DNA from: Pseudomonas sp. WN033
GTDB taxonomy: Bacteria; Pseudomonadota; Gammaproteobacteria; Pseudomonadales; Pseudomonadaceae
NCBI GenBank assembly: GCA_002287035.1
Contig: NSKG01000001.1
Location: forward strand, 186,001 to 250,000
Reading direction: 5' to 3'
Length of the DNA: 64,000 bases
Shown: positions 47,058 to 57,254 of the stretch, piece after piece
Layout: every line of letters begins with the position of its first letter
Numbering within the stretch: the stretch's first letter is position 1
The notes under the pieces: generated by a model
Seen by the model: only the letters and a program-made list of their open reading frames with translations
Told to the model about the DNA's origin: nothing
The model's database searches: none
Translations under genes and position numbers: made by a program

Positions 47058-47111
47058 GTAGGAGCGGCCTTGCTCCTGCCCCCTTGTTTCGCGGCTGCCA
47101 GGCGCCCCTAC
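47058..47111. repeat. REP-like inverted repeat before ispF
   Basis: GTAGGAGC-GGCCTT-GCTCCTGC is a short hairpin (47058-47079), and GTAGGAGCG also pairs at longer range with CGCCCCTAC (47103-47111). GTAGGAGCGG-type hairpins are typical of Pseudomonas REP sequences. It fills part of the 133-base gap between fghA and ispF. Confidence 0.6.
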
Positions 47112-47132
47112 TGAGGCTATTTACCGTGCGAC

Positions 47133-49159
<2,027 letters not shown>

Positions 49160-49214
49160 TCAATTGTGGATAATCTCCCAATCAACAAAACATTATTGCT
49201 AGTCAGGGATAATC

Positions 49215-50108
49215 ATGAACCAATGGGAAGGCATCGATGAGTTCGTTGCGGTCGCCGAACTGGGCCACTTCAGCGGCGCCGCCACACGTCTGGGCGTGTC
49301 CTCCTCACACGTCAGCCGCCAGGTAGCCCGGCTGGAAGATCGCCTGCAGACCCGCCTGTTCTACCGCAGCACCCGCCGGGTCAGCCTGACCGAAGCCGGC
49401 CAGACCTTCCTCCAGCACTGCCAGCGGCTGATCGATGCCCGCGATGAAGCCCTGCAGGCGATCACCGACCTGGGCGGCGAACCCAAAGGCCTGCTGCGCA
49501 TGACCTGCGCGGTCGCCTACGGCGAAAGCTTCATCATGCCGCTGGTCAACGAGTTCATGCAGCAGCATCCGCAACTGCGGATCGAGATGACCCTGACCAA
49601 TCAGACCCTGGACCTGCTGCACGGCAGTTACGACCTGGCAATCCGTCTGGGCCGGCTGCAGGACTCCAGCCTGATCGCCACCCGTCTGGCACCCCGACGC
49701 ATGTATCTGTGCGCCGCACCCAGCTACCTGGCTCGCTATGGCGCCCCGCACAGCCTGTCGGAACTGCCGAGGCACAACTGCCTGATCGGCAGCAGCGATA
49801 CCTGGACCTTCCAGCAGGATGGCCGCGAACTGCCGATCCGGGTACACGGCAACTGGCGCTGCAACAGCGGCCAGGCGGTATTGGATGCGGCGCTGCGCGG
49901 CTTCGGCCTATGCCAATTGCCGGATTACTATGTGCGCGAACACCTGCGCAGCGGCGCCCTGCGCGCCCTGCTCAACCAGCACCAGCCGCCACACACCGCG
50001 GTCTGGGCACTGTATCCCCAGCAGCGGCATCTGTCGCCCAAGGTCCGGCAACTGGTCGATCACCTCAAAGCCGGCCTGACACAACGTCCAGAATACCAAC
50101 AAGACTGA
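49215..50108 (+). CDS. gfnR: LysR-family regulator GfnR
   Basis: A 297-residue LysR regulator with N-terminal helix-turn-helix (GAATRLGVSSSHVSRQVARLEDRL) and a C-terminal effector domain with the CrgA/TrpI-type residues of the aldehyde-responsive subgroup. It is divergent from adhC-fghA. In P. aeruginosa the gene at this place is gfnR, which controls adhC-fghA in response to formaldehyde-glutathione; orthology is based on place and family. GGATAATC stands both at 49168-49175 and 49207-49214, just before its ATG, and may be part of the operator. Confidence 0.87.
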   Translation: MNQWEGIDEFVAVAELGHFSGAATRLGVSSSHVSRQVARLEDRLQTRLFYRSTRRVSLTEAGQTFLQHCQRLIDARDEALQAITDLGGEPKGLLRMTCAVAYGESFIMPLVNEFMQQHPQLRIEMTLTNQTLDLLHGSYDLAIRLGRLQDSSLIATRLAPRRMYLCAAPSYLARYGAPHSLSELPRHNCLIGSSDTWTFQQDGRELPIRVHGNWRCNSGQAVLDAALRGFGLCQLPDYYVREHLRSGALRALLNQHQPPHTAVWALYPQQRHLSPKVRQLVDHLKAGLTQRPEYQQD

Positions 50109-50126
50109 AAGCACTGCTTTGTGATG

Positions 50127-50150
50127 GTGCAACGCCAGCAAGCGTTGCAC
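50127..50150. terminator. Hairpin after gfnR
   Basis: GTGCAACGC pairs perfectly with GCGTTGCAC around a 6-base loop, 18 bases after the gfnR stop. No T-run follows (TAAAAGG), so termination is uncertain; it could also be an operator for the ammonium transporter gene. Confidence 0.4.
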
Positions 50151-50315
50151 TAAAAGGTAGAGCGGTCAGCCAGGCTATCCCACCCAGCTCCCGGCAAGTG
50201 CCCGGTTTAGCCACATCCGGCAACTTGGCACAGTTTTTTCATTCCTCCAGAGAAAGTTTAATTCCTGAAACTCACCAGCCCTGCTGGTCAACAACCCTCT
50301 GGGGAGCCAAAACCG

Positions 50316-51653
50316 ATGGATGGATTATCTATAGAAGTCGCCTACGCGCTGGATACCTTCTACTTTCTTATGTGCGCCGCCCTGGTGATGTGGATGGCCG
50401 CGGGCTTCGCAATGCTCGAAGCCGGACTGGTCAGGGCCAAGAACACCGTTGAAATCCTCAACAAGAATGCTCTGCTGTACGGCATCGCCTGCACCGTCTA
50501 CCTGCTGGTCGGCTACAACGTCATGTACCCAGACAGCCCGATCAGCTCGGTAATCCCTAATCTCGGCTTCCTGCTCGGTGAGGACAACAGTGCCGAGGCC
50601 GTGTTAGCCGGTGGTGATGACGCACCCTACTACTCGAACATGGCTGACTTCATCTTCCAGGCGGTATTTGCCGCCGCGACCATGTCGATCGTCTCCGGCG
50701 CCGTGGCCGAACGTATGCGCCTGTGGCCGTTCCTGGTGTTTGCTGTATTCATGGTCGGCTTCATCTACCCGGTCGAAGGCTACTGGAAATGGGGTGGCGG
50801 CTTCCTCGACCAACTGGGCTTCCAGGATTTCGCCGGCTCAGTCGTGGTGCACATGGCTGGTGCTGCCGCTGCTCTGGCTGCGGTGATTCTGGTTGGCCCG
50901 CGCAAAGGTCGCTACGGCAAGAACGGCGAAGTTTTCGCCATTCCCGGAGCCAACCTGCCACTGGCCACCCTCGGCATGTTCATCCTGTGGATGGGCTGGT
51001 TCGGCTTCAACGGCGGTTCGGAACTGAAGATCGCCAATGTCGAAGAGGCCAACGCAGTAGCCAAGATCTTCGTCAACACCAACGCCGCAGCCGCCGCCGG
51101 CATGGTCGTGGCAGCGCTGTTCTCCCGCGCCCTGTTTGGCAAGACCGACCTGACCATGACCATCAACGGCGCGCTGGCCGGTCTGGTTTCGATCACCGCC
51201 GAGCCGCTGGCACCAAGTGCCGGCCTGGCGGTAATGATCGGGGCCGTGGGTGGCATCGTCGTGGTGCTGTCGGTCCTGGCCCTGGACAAGTGCAAGCTGG
51301 ATGACCCGGTAGGCGCCATCTCGGTTCACGGCACCGCCGGTATCTGGGGTATCTTCGCAGTGCTGCTGAGCAACGAAGACGCCACTTTCTTCGGTCAGTT
51401 GATCGGCACCGTGGTGACCTTCGCCTGGATGTTCGGTATGTCCTTCATCGTACTGCTGGCTATCAAGGCAGTGATGGGGCTGCGGGTCAGCGAAGAAGAG
51501 GAACTGGTCGGCATGGATCTGGAAGAGTGTGGCATGTCGGCCTATCCGGAGTTTGCCCCGGCCAGCCAGCCGATGGTCACCCCGCCCAAGGCGCCGGGTG
51601 CCCACAGCGAGGAACCGCTCGCCAGCGACAGCCCACTGCCCACTGCCAAGTAA
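50316..51653 (+). CDS. amt: Ammonium transporter (Amt)
   Basis: A 445-residue membrane channel of the Amt/Rh family with about eleven helices. The twin pore histidines lie in GSVVVHMAGAAAAL and ISVHGTAGIWGI; the periplasmic gate region and FNGGSELKI block are normal. No N-terminal signal helix is seen and the soluble tail of ~45 residues is Pro/Ser-rich. No glnK or other PII gene lies next to it, unlike the common glnK-amtB pair. A weak sigma-54-like sequence at 50226-50241 (TGGCACA-GTTT-TTTCA) precedes it but lacks the -12 GC. Confidence 0.93.
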   Translation: MDGLSIEVAYALDTFYFLMCAALVMWMAAGFAMLEAGLVRAKNTVEILNKNALLYGIACTVYLLVGYNVMYPDSPISSVIPNLGFLLGEDNSAEAVLAGGDDAPYYSNMADFIFQAVFAAATMSIVSGAVAERMRLWPFLVFAVFMVGFIYPVEGYWKWGGGFLDQLGFQDFAGSVVVHMAGAAAALAAVILVGPRKGRYGKNGEVFAIPGANLPLATLGMFILWMGWFGFNGGSELKIANVEEANAVAKIFVNTNAAAAAGMVVAALFSRALFGKTDLTMTINGALAGLVSITAEPLAPSAGLAVMIGAVGGIVVVLSVLALDKCKLDDPVGAISVHGTAGIWGIFAVLLSNEDATFFGQLIGTVVTFAWMFGMSFIVLLAIKAVMGLRVSEEEELVGMDLEECGMSAYPEFAPASQPMVTPPKAPGAHSEEPLASDSPLPTAK

Positions 51654-51663
51654 CCGGTACACA

Positions 51664-51695
51664 GCAAAAAAGGGGCCGCAACGGCCCCTTTTTGC
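51664..51695. terminator. Bidirectional terminator between amt and the DUF4168 gene
   Basis: GCAAAAAAGGGGCCG pairs with CGGCCCCTTTTTGC around a short loop. A and T runs on both sides fit termination in either direction between converging genes. Confidence 0.85.
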
Positions 51696-51710
51696 ATGCC
51701 CGCCTCAGAC

Positions 51711-52103
51711 TCAGTTGTGCTGCTGGGCTCGCTGCTGCAGCTCAGGATCGGTTTGGATACGGGTGGCGATTTCGTTGTAACGCCCCACGTCCAGACCTTC
51801 ATCCTGCACGGCTTCGACCATTTTCTCCTGAGCTTCCAGTTGCAGTGACTGGGCCTCTTCCTGGTTGTCTACCTGACCCAGGCGCTGGGAGAAATCATCG
51901 CGAATCTCGTTGACCTTGCTTTCAGCACTGACAAACTTCTCAAGATCAGCATCACTGACCGGTCCGGCAGCCTGCTGCTCAGGCTGGCCATACTGCTGCC
52001 CGGCGGCCGGGTCCTGGGCCTGGGCCTGGGCCATGGCCATAGGGGCGGCAATGGCGAACGAAGCAAAACCCATGGCGATAGTCAGTTTTTTCAAAGTAGT
52101 CAT
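51711..52103 (-). CDS. DUF4168 periplasmic protein
   Basis: A 130-residue secreted protein. The first ~25 residues form a signal peptide (KKLTIAMGFASFAIAAPMAMAQA, cleavage near AMA-QA). The mature part is rich in Gln, Ala and Glu and helical (LEKFVSAESKVNEIRDDF), fitting DUF4168, whose role is unknown. The start at 52103 has AGGAG before it. It is divergent from a sensor kinase/NtrC-type regulator pair and has a sigma-54-like promoter, so it is a likely target of that system. Confidence 0.82.
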   Translation of the reverse strand: MTTLKKLTIAMGFASFAIAAPMAMAQAQAQDPAAGQQYGQPEQQAAGPVSDADLEKFVSAESKVNEIRDDFSQRLGQVDNQEEAQSLQLEAQEKMVEAVQDEGLDVGRYNEIATRIQTDPELQQRAQQHN

Positions 52104-52136
52104 GCACTTCTCCTTTGTTGAAGTCACCCAACACAA

Positions 52137-52152
52137 TCCAAGAGCCGTGCCA
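52137..52152 (-). promoter_or_regulatory. Sigma-54-like promoter of the DUF4168 gene
   Basis: On the minus strand TGGCACG-GCTC-TTGGA matches the -24 consensus at all seven bases; the -12 part departs at one base (GG for GC). It predicts a start about 20 bases before ATG 52103, with an AGGAG in the leader. Confidence 0.5.
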
Positions 52153-52249
52153 ATTCACCAACAAAAACAACAACGCAATGATTTTAAAGGAAAAAACAAT
52201 AAATACCGGAGATTTAAAGCACGCTTGGGCTGGCGATTCCCCCGGCAAT

Positions 52250-52261
52250 AATGTATACATT
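52250..52261. promoter_or_regulatory. Palindrome AATGTATACATT, possible enhancer site
   Basis: A perfect 12-base palindrome about 100 bases upstream of the -24 element at 52146-52152 and only 6 bases before the kinase ATG at 52268. Its place fits an enhancer for the DUF4168 gene and a self-repression site for the two-component genes; a TATACA -10 for the kinase could also explain it. Confidence 0.4.
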
Positions 52262-52267
52262 TTAAAC

Positions 52268-53788
52268 ATGAGCAAAAAATACCCGTTCAGATTCAACACA
52301 GTTACCCGCCCCGTTGGCCTGCGACGCTTGAGCAGCCTGCAACGTACCCTGCTGCTGTTTGTGGTCCTGCCTTTGCTGATCCTTACCGCTCTGGGCATCC
52401 GCTTTGGCCTGGGCCAGGCCAGCCAGTTTCAGGAGCAACGACTGAAGAACGACCTGGAGCTGATCGGCCGGGCAATCAGCATTCCCGTCGGTGCCGCACT
52501 GGGGCAGGATGATCGCCAGGCCATCGAACTGGCCCTGGGTTCAGTGTTTGTGCTTGGCGAGGTATATGGCGCCTCGGTGTTCGATGTCAACGGTAGCCGT
52601 ATCGCCTCGGCTGGCATTACCGAAAGCGACCTCAGCCGCACCACCATTCCCGAACGGATCGTCGCCACCGGGGAAAAGCAGGAAGCCTATAGTCGGGTGG
52701 CCGGGCGCGAGTTGTTCTCACACTTTCTACCTCTGTTCGACAACACCGGGCAGATCAAGGGTCTGATTCAAATCACCCGCCGTGCCAGCGACTTCAGCCG
52801 GGCACTGGACCAGTTGAAGATCATCGCCTGGCTGCTCTGGGGGCTGCTCGGGCTGAGCATCCTTGGCGCCGTGCTACTGGGTCATTACGGCGGCATTGGC
52901 CGGCATGTCGACAAGCTGCTGGCCCATATGCAACGCGTCGCCCAGGGCGATCATTCACACCGGGCCGCGCTGGAGGGTCCAAGCGAGGTCGCCACACTGG
53001 CCGCCGGCCTGAACCAGATGCTCGACAGCATCGAACGCACCCAGCGTGAGCTTGATGAACACAGGACAGCCGAAACCCAACTGTTGGCCCGGCTCAAGGA
53101 CAACGAAAAAATGGCCGCCATTGGCGGCATGGCCCGGGGCATCGCCCATGAACTGGGCGCGCCACTGAGCGTGATTGACGGCCGCGCCAGACGCCTGCAG
53201 CGCAGCGCTGAACTGGACGAGCAGCAGCAACGCCAGCTCGACGGCATCCGCTCTCAGGTAGCCCGCCTGACCCATACCGTGCGCCAACTCTTGGACTACT
53301 GCCGGCCCATGGCGCCGCAACCGCGCAGCCTGGAACCGGCCCTACTGATCGAAACCGTGACCGAAGCCATTCGCCCGGAACTGGAAGCCAGCGGCAAACA
53401 GCTCCAGACCGAGATTCCCGCCGGACTGCCGACTTTAACCGGCGACTCTGGACGCCTGGAGCTGGCCCTGCTCAACCTGTTGCGCAACGCTCTGCAGGCA
53501 GCCCGCCAAAGCATCCAGCTCAGCCTCCAGATGGAAGACGAGCGCTTGCTGATCCTGATCCGCGATGACGGCCCGGGGCTACCGCCCACGGTAGCAGTCG
53601 AGCAACTGTTGGAACCCTTCTTTACCACCAAATCCCCTGGCGAGGGCACTGGCCTGGGTCTGGCCATCGTCCAATCGGTTGCCGAAGAACACGGCGGCCA
53701 GCTGGAACTGAGCAACGCACCCCAGGGCGGCTGTCTGGTTCGCCTGAGCCTTGCATTGAATCCGGAGAAATCCCATGCCCCAACCTGA
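52268..53788 (+). CDS. Sensor histidine kinase
   Basis: A 506-residue membrane kinase: helix at about 26-46, a periplasmic domain (about 50-180) of the double Cache/PhoQ-like size, a second helix (about 185-204), HAMP, and a HisKA domain with His294 in GIAHELGAPLSVIDG. The ATPase domain has LLNLLRNALQAARQ (N box), IRDDGPGLPP (G1) and GEGTGLGLAIVQSVAEE. The start at 52268 (MSKKYPFRF) has no clear ribosome site; the upstream open frame is probably not coding. It overlaps the regulator gene by 14 bases. The signal is unknown. Confidence 0.85.
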   Translation: MSKKYPFRFNTVTRPVGLRRLSSLQRTLLLFVVLPLLILTALGIRFGLGQASQFQEQRLKNDLELIGRAISIPVGAALGQDDRQAIELALGSVFVLGEVYGASVFDVNGSRIASAGITESDLSRTTIPERIVATGEKQEAYSRVAGRELFSHFLPLFDNTGQIKGLIQITRRASDFSRALDQLKIIAWLLWGLLGLSILGAVLLGHYGGIGRHVDKLLAHMQRVAQGDHSHRAALEGPSEVATLAAGLNQMLDSIERTQRELDEHRTAETQLLARLKDNEKMAAIGGMARGIAHELGAPLSVIDGRARRLQRSAELDEQQQRQLDGIRSQVARLTHTVRQLLDYCRPMAPQPRSLEPALLIETVTEAIRPELEASGKQLQTEIPAGLPTLTGDSGRLELALLNLLRNALQAARQSIQLSLQMEDERLLILIRDDGPGLPPTVAVEQLLEPFFTTKSPGEGTGLGLAIVQSVAEEHGGQLELSNAPQGGCLVRLSLALNPEKSHAPT

Positions 53789-55154
53789 ACGCATTGTGCT
53801 GGTGGAAGATGACAGCGGCCTGCGTGAGTTGCTGCAGGAAGAACTCGAGGCCGAGGGCTATCAGGTCAGCGCCTGCGCCGATGCAGAACAGGGCGCACAG
53901 CTGCTGGCCGAAATGCAGCCAGACCTGTTGGTCAGTGATCTGCGCCTGCCCGGCGCTGACGGCCTGACCCTGCTGCAACCCAGCCGTCAGCTCAGCCGCC
54001 CACCGGCAGTATTGATCATCACCGCTTTCGGCTCGGTACAACAGGCGGTTCAGGCGCTCAAGGCCGGAGCCGATGACTTTCTGACCAAACCGCTGGAAAT
54101 GGACCATTTCCTCCTGACTGTCAGCCGGCTGCTGGAAAACCGTCGGTTGCGCACCGAAGTCCAGCGTTACCGCTCGATGCTCGCAGTCGAGCAGTTCAAC
54201 GGCATCGTCGGCCAGAGTCCGGCCATGCAGCAACTGTTTCACCAGATCCGCCAGATTGCCCCGGCCGACGGCCCGGTGCTGATCCAGGGCGAAAGCGGCA
54301 CCGGCAAGGAACTGGTCGCCCGCGCCCTGCACGACCTCAGCGCGCGCAAGGACAAGCCCTACCTTACGGTCAACTGCGGCGGCATACCTGGCGAGCTGAT
54401 GGAAAGCGAATTCTTCGGCCACGCCGCCGGAGCCTTCACCGGCGCCCGGCAGCAACGCGCCGGACTGTTCCAGCAGGCCAACGGCGGCAGCCTGCTGCTC
54501 GACGAACTCGGTGAAATGCCGCTGGCACTGCAGGCCAAGCTGCTCAGGGCCCTGCAGGACGGCCGCGTCCGCCCGGTCGGCAGCGATCATGAAATTCAGG
54601 TCGACGTGCGGGTCATTGCCGCCACCAACCGCAATCTGAGTGACGCAGTTGCCGCCGGCGAGTTCCGCGAGGATCTGTTCTACCGGCTGGAAACCTTCAC
54701 CCTCCAGGTGCCCCCGCTACGCGCCCGGGGCGATGATATCCAGCGTCTGGCCGAGCTGTTCCTGACCCGCTTCAACACCCGGCGCCAGCGACGCATTCGC
54801 GGCTTTACCGATGAAGCGCTGGCGCTGCTGCACAGTTATAACTACCCCGGCAATGTCCGCGAACTGGAAAACGCCGTTGAGCGGGCCGCCACTTTCTGCA
54901 GCGGTCCCTACATAGACGCCGCTGACCTGCCCCAGCGCATCCGTGACAACAGTGGTGAACAGGAAACGTCCAGCTCCAGTCAGTGCCCGGCCTTCAACCT
55001 CCCGCTCAACCAGGACCCGAGCGGCCTGCCCGACCTGGAAAGCGTCCAGCGCCAGTACATCCACCAGGTACTAAAAGCCACCGGCGGCAACAAGCGCAAG
55101 GCCGCCGAGATTCTCGGCATCACTCGTCGCACGCTGTATCGCTGGCTGGAATGA
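53775..55154 (+). CDS. Sigma-54-dependent response regulator, NtrC family
   Basis: A 459-residue activator: receiver with Asp55 in LLVSDLRLPGADG, AAA+ domain with Walker A GESGTGKE, GAFTGA, and Walker B SLLLDELGEM, and a Fis-type helix-turn-helix at the end (NKRKAAEILGITRRTLYRWLE). It drives RpoN promoters when phosphorylated, presumably by the kinase encoded just upstream. A candidate target is the divergent DUF4168 gene with its -24/-12 element. I do not recognise a named ortholog. Confidence 0.88.
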   Translation: MPQPERIVLVEDDSGLRELLQEELEAEGYQVSACADAEQGAQLLAEMQPDLLVSDLRLPGADGLTLLQPSRQLSRPPAVLIITAFGSVQQAVQALKAGADDFLTKPLEMDHFLLTVSRLLENRRLRTEVQRYRSMLAVEQFNGIVGQSPAMQQLFHQIRQIAPADGPVLIQGESGTGKELVARALHDLSARKDKPYLTVNCGGIPGELMESEFFGHAAGAFTGARQQRAGLFQQANGGSLLLDELGEMPLALQAKLLRALQDGRVRPVGSDHEIQVDVRVIAATNRNLSDAVAAGEFREDLFYRLETFTLQVPPLRARGDDIQRLAELFLTRFNTRRQRRIRGFTDEALALLHSYNYPGNVRELENAVERAATFCSGPYIDAADLPQRIRDNSGEQETSSSSQCPAFNLPLNQDPSGLPDLESVQRQYIHQVLKATGGNKRKAAEILGITRRTLYRWLE

Positions 55155-55236
55155 CTGACGATTCCGCTGCTGATTGACAGTGTCACCAGCGGAGTCTGGT
55201 GGCTAGTCTGGCGGCAACCACTACAGGAGTGTCGCC

Positions 55237-55920
55237 ATGGCTTTCGTCAAACCCTTCTTCGATGTCGGGCTGTTCAGCAACCGCGCTGAACAGCAGCAAC
55301 AATTCTGGTCCGAACAGGTCGGCCTGAGCCTGGACCACACCCTCAAGCTCGGTGGCGGCGTACTGCAACACCGCTACCAGGCCGACGCCGCCGTCATGAA
55401 AGTGAATGTCGCGCGCGATCCTCTGCCGCCTGGCGGCGACGGCCCGCTGCAACAAGTGCTGGTCGCCTGCTCTGACTGCACGTCAGTCGAATCGCTGCGC
55501 GACCCTGACGGCAATCGTATAACCCGGGTGCCACCAGGCCACAGAGGCATTCAGGGTCTGGCCGTGGAGCTGCAGGTAGCCGATGTGGCTGCCAGCAGTA
55601 CCTATTACCAACAAGTGCTAGGGCTGACCCTGCAAGCGCCTGGAATTCTCACCTGTGGCCAGGGCCTGGTGTTTCTGCAACAGGGTCAGCCCGCCACCCC
55701 CTCCGACCCAAAGCCCCTGGCAGCCACCGGCTTGCGCTACCTGACCCTGCAAGTGCCCGACTGTGACGCCGCCTATGCCCAGGCGATCGCCGCAGGAGCC
55801 ACCTCTGGCCGTGCGCCGGTGACGCTCGGCAGTACCGCACGGATTGCCTTCGTCATAGACCCCGACGGCCTCTGGATCGAACTGTCCGAGCGCGCCTCCT
55901 TGACTGGCAAAGCGGTCTGA
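55237..55920 (+). CDS. VOC family (glyoxalase-like) protein
   Basis: A 227-residue protein with two vicinal-oxygen-chelate modules (about 1-95 and 105-222). Segments such as FWSEQVGLSLDHTLKLG, LAVELQVADVAASSTYYQQVLG and AFVIDPDGLWIELSE show the fold, including the Glu metal ligand at the end of the second module. Proteins of this family act as dioxygenases, glyoxalases, or drug-binding resistance proteins; the substrate here is unknown. An AGGAG ribosome site is present. It is monocistronic, between the two-component pair and the macA operon. Confidence 0.78.
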   Translation: MAFVKPFFDVGLFSNRAEQQQQFWSEQVGLSLDHTLKLGGGVLQHRYQADAAVMKVNVARDPLPPGGDGPLQQVLVACSDCTSVESLRDPDGNRITRVPPGHRGIQGLAVELQVADVAASSTYYQQVLGLTLQAPGILTCGQGLVFLQQGQPATPSDPKPLAATGLRYLTLQVPDCDAAYAQAIAAGATSGRAPVTLGSTARIAFVIDPDGLWIELSERASLTGKAV

Positions 55921-56037
55921 TTGGCACCTGAGCTGGCGCATCTACGCACTCATTTACAGATTCTTTACCGAGCTCCAGCCCCCAGTTGACACTGGGGGCT
56001 TTACACTTGGCGCCAGGATCACTCTCTGGACCAAGCA

Positions 56038-57252
56038 ATGAGCGCCGCAAAACCCAATCGTAAACGTCGCACCCTATGGATCGTCGCCCTCGCCGTAGCG
56101 GCTACCGGCCTGTCTGGCTGGTACTGGATCAGCAATGGCCAGGGTAACCCCGAGTACACCGTTGTCAGCGTCACACGCGGTGATATCGAAGACAGCATCA
56201 CCGCCCTCGGAACTCTGGAGCCGCTCAATTATGTCGACGTGGGTACCCAGGTTTCCGGCCAGCTCAAGGTTCTGCATGTCGAACTCGGTGATCAGGTCGA
56301 GCAGGGGCAACTGCTGGCCGAGATCGATCCGACCGTGTATCTGGCCCGGGTAGAAGCCAGCACCGCGCAACTGGCCAACCAGCAGGCCCAGCTCAAGGAC
56401 CGCGAAGCCCAGCACGATCTGGCCCGACTGCAGGCCGAACGCCAGCGCAACCTGTTCCGTGAAGACGCCACCAGCCGCGAAGCACTCGAGACTGCCGAAG
56501 CCAGCCTGCGCTCAGCCGCCGCCCAGATCGATGTGCTCAAGGCTCAGATCCGCCAGACCGAATCAAGCCTCAAGGCCGACCAGGCCGATCTGGGCTATAC
56601 CCGGATCTACGCCCCGATGACCGGCACCGTGGTTCAGCAACTGGCCAACCAGGGCCAGACCCTGAACGCCAACCAGACCGCGCCGGTGGTAGTACAGATT
56701 GCCGACCTGTCGACCATGACCGTGCGCACCCAGGTATCCGAGGCCGACATCAGCCAGCTCCGCGTCGGCATGCCAGCCTACTTCTCCACTCTCGGCCAGC
56801 CGACCCGGCGTTGGGAGGGCGAGCTGCGCCAGATCCTGCCGACCCCGGAAGTGATCAACAACGTGGTGCTGTTCAACGCCCTGTTCGATGTGCCCAATCC
56901 TGGCGGCGACCTACTGCCGCAAATGAGCGCCCAGGTGTTCTTCGTTCGCGCCGCCGCTGACAATGTACTGACCGTGCCGGTATCTGCCCTGCGCCAAGTC
57001 AGCCGCCCCCAGCGTCAGGCCGACGGCGTGGACCAGAGTGAACAAGCCAGTCACGGCCGCCCCTATGAAGTACAGGTACTGGACGCCCAGGGCCGCCCGC
57101 AGAACCGCATGGTACGTATCGGCGTGCGCACTCGCGTGCTGGCCGAGGTTATCGACGGCCTGGAAGAAGGCGACCAGGTGGTAACCGGCAACCTGCGCAC
57201 CAGTGCCCAAAGCAGCCAGCCGCAGGGCGGCCCGCCGCGCAGGTTCATGTAA
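56038..57252 (+). CDS. macA: MacA-type efflux adaptor
   Basis: A 404-residue membrane fusion protein with one N-terminal helix (about 12-30, [18 protein letters not shown]). It has split lipoyl motifs ([20 protein letters not shown] and [15 protein letters not shown]), a long alpha-hairpin between, and a MacA-like beta-barrel ([17 protein letters not shown]). MacA binds MacB and an outer-membrane factor to export macrolides, toxins or siderophores; PvdR of pyoverdine export is the same type. It is followed two bases later by macB. Cargo is unknown, since no pyoverdine genes are seen. Confidence 0.88.
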   Translation: MSAAKPNRKRRTLWIVALAVAATGLSGWYWISNGQGNPEYTVVSVTRGDIEDSITALGTLEPLNYVDVGTQVSGQLKVLHVELGDQVEQGQLLAEIDPTVYLARVEASTAQLANQQAQLKDREAQHDLARLQAERQRNLFREDATSREALETAEASLRSAAAQIDVLKAQIRQTESSLKADQADLGYTRIYAPMTGTVVQQLANQGQTLNANQTAPVVVQIADLSTMTVRTQVSEADISQLRVGMPAYFSTLGQPTRRWEGELRQILPTPEVINNVVLFNALFDVPNPGGDLLPQMSAQVFFVRAAADNVLTVPVSALRQVSRPQRQADGVDQSEQASHGRPYEVQVLDAQGRPQNRMVRIGVRTRVLAEVIDGLEEGDQVVTGNLRTSAQSSQPQGGPPRRFM

Positions 57253-57254
57253 TC

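Noticed and set aside
50111-50131. NtrC binding site (GCAC...GGTGC) before amt
   Set aside because: The half-sites are eleven bases apart, about five more than in known NtrC sites.
50226-50241. Sigma-54 promoter for amt
   Set aside because: TGGCACA-GTTT-TTTCA has a good -24 but lacks the essential -12 GC; without a clear NtrC site it was not listed as a promoter.
55921-55937. Sigma-54 promoter before macA
   Set aside because: TGGCACC-TGAG-CTGGC has GG instead of GC at -12 and a poor flanking match.
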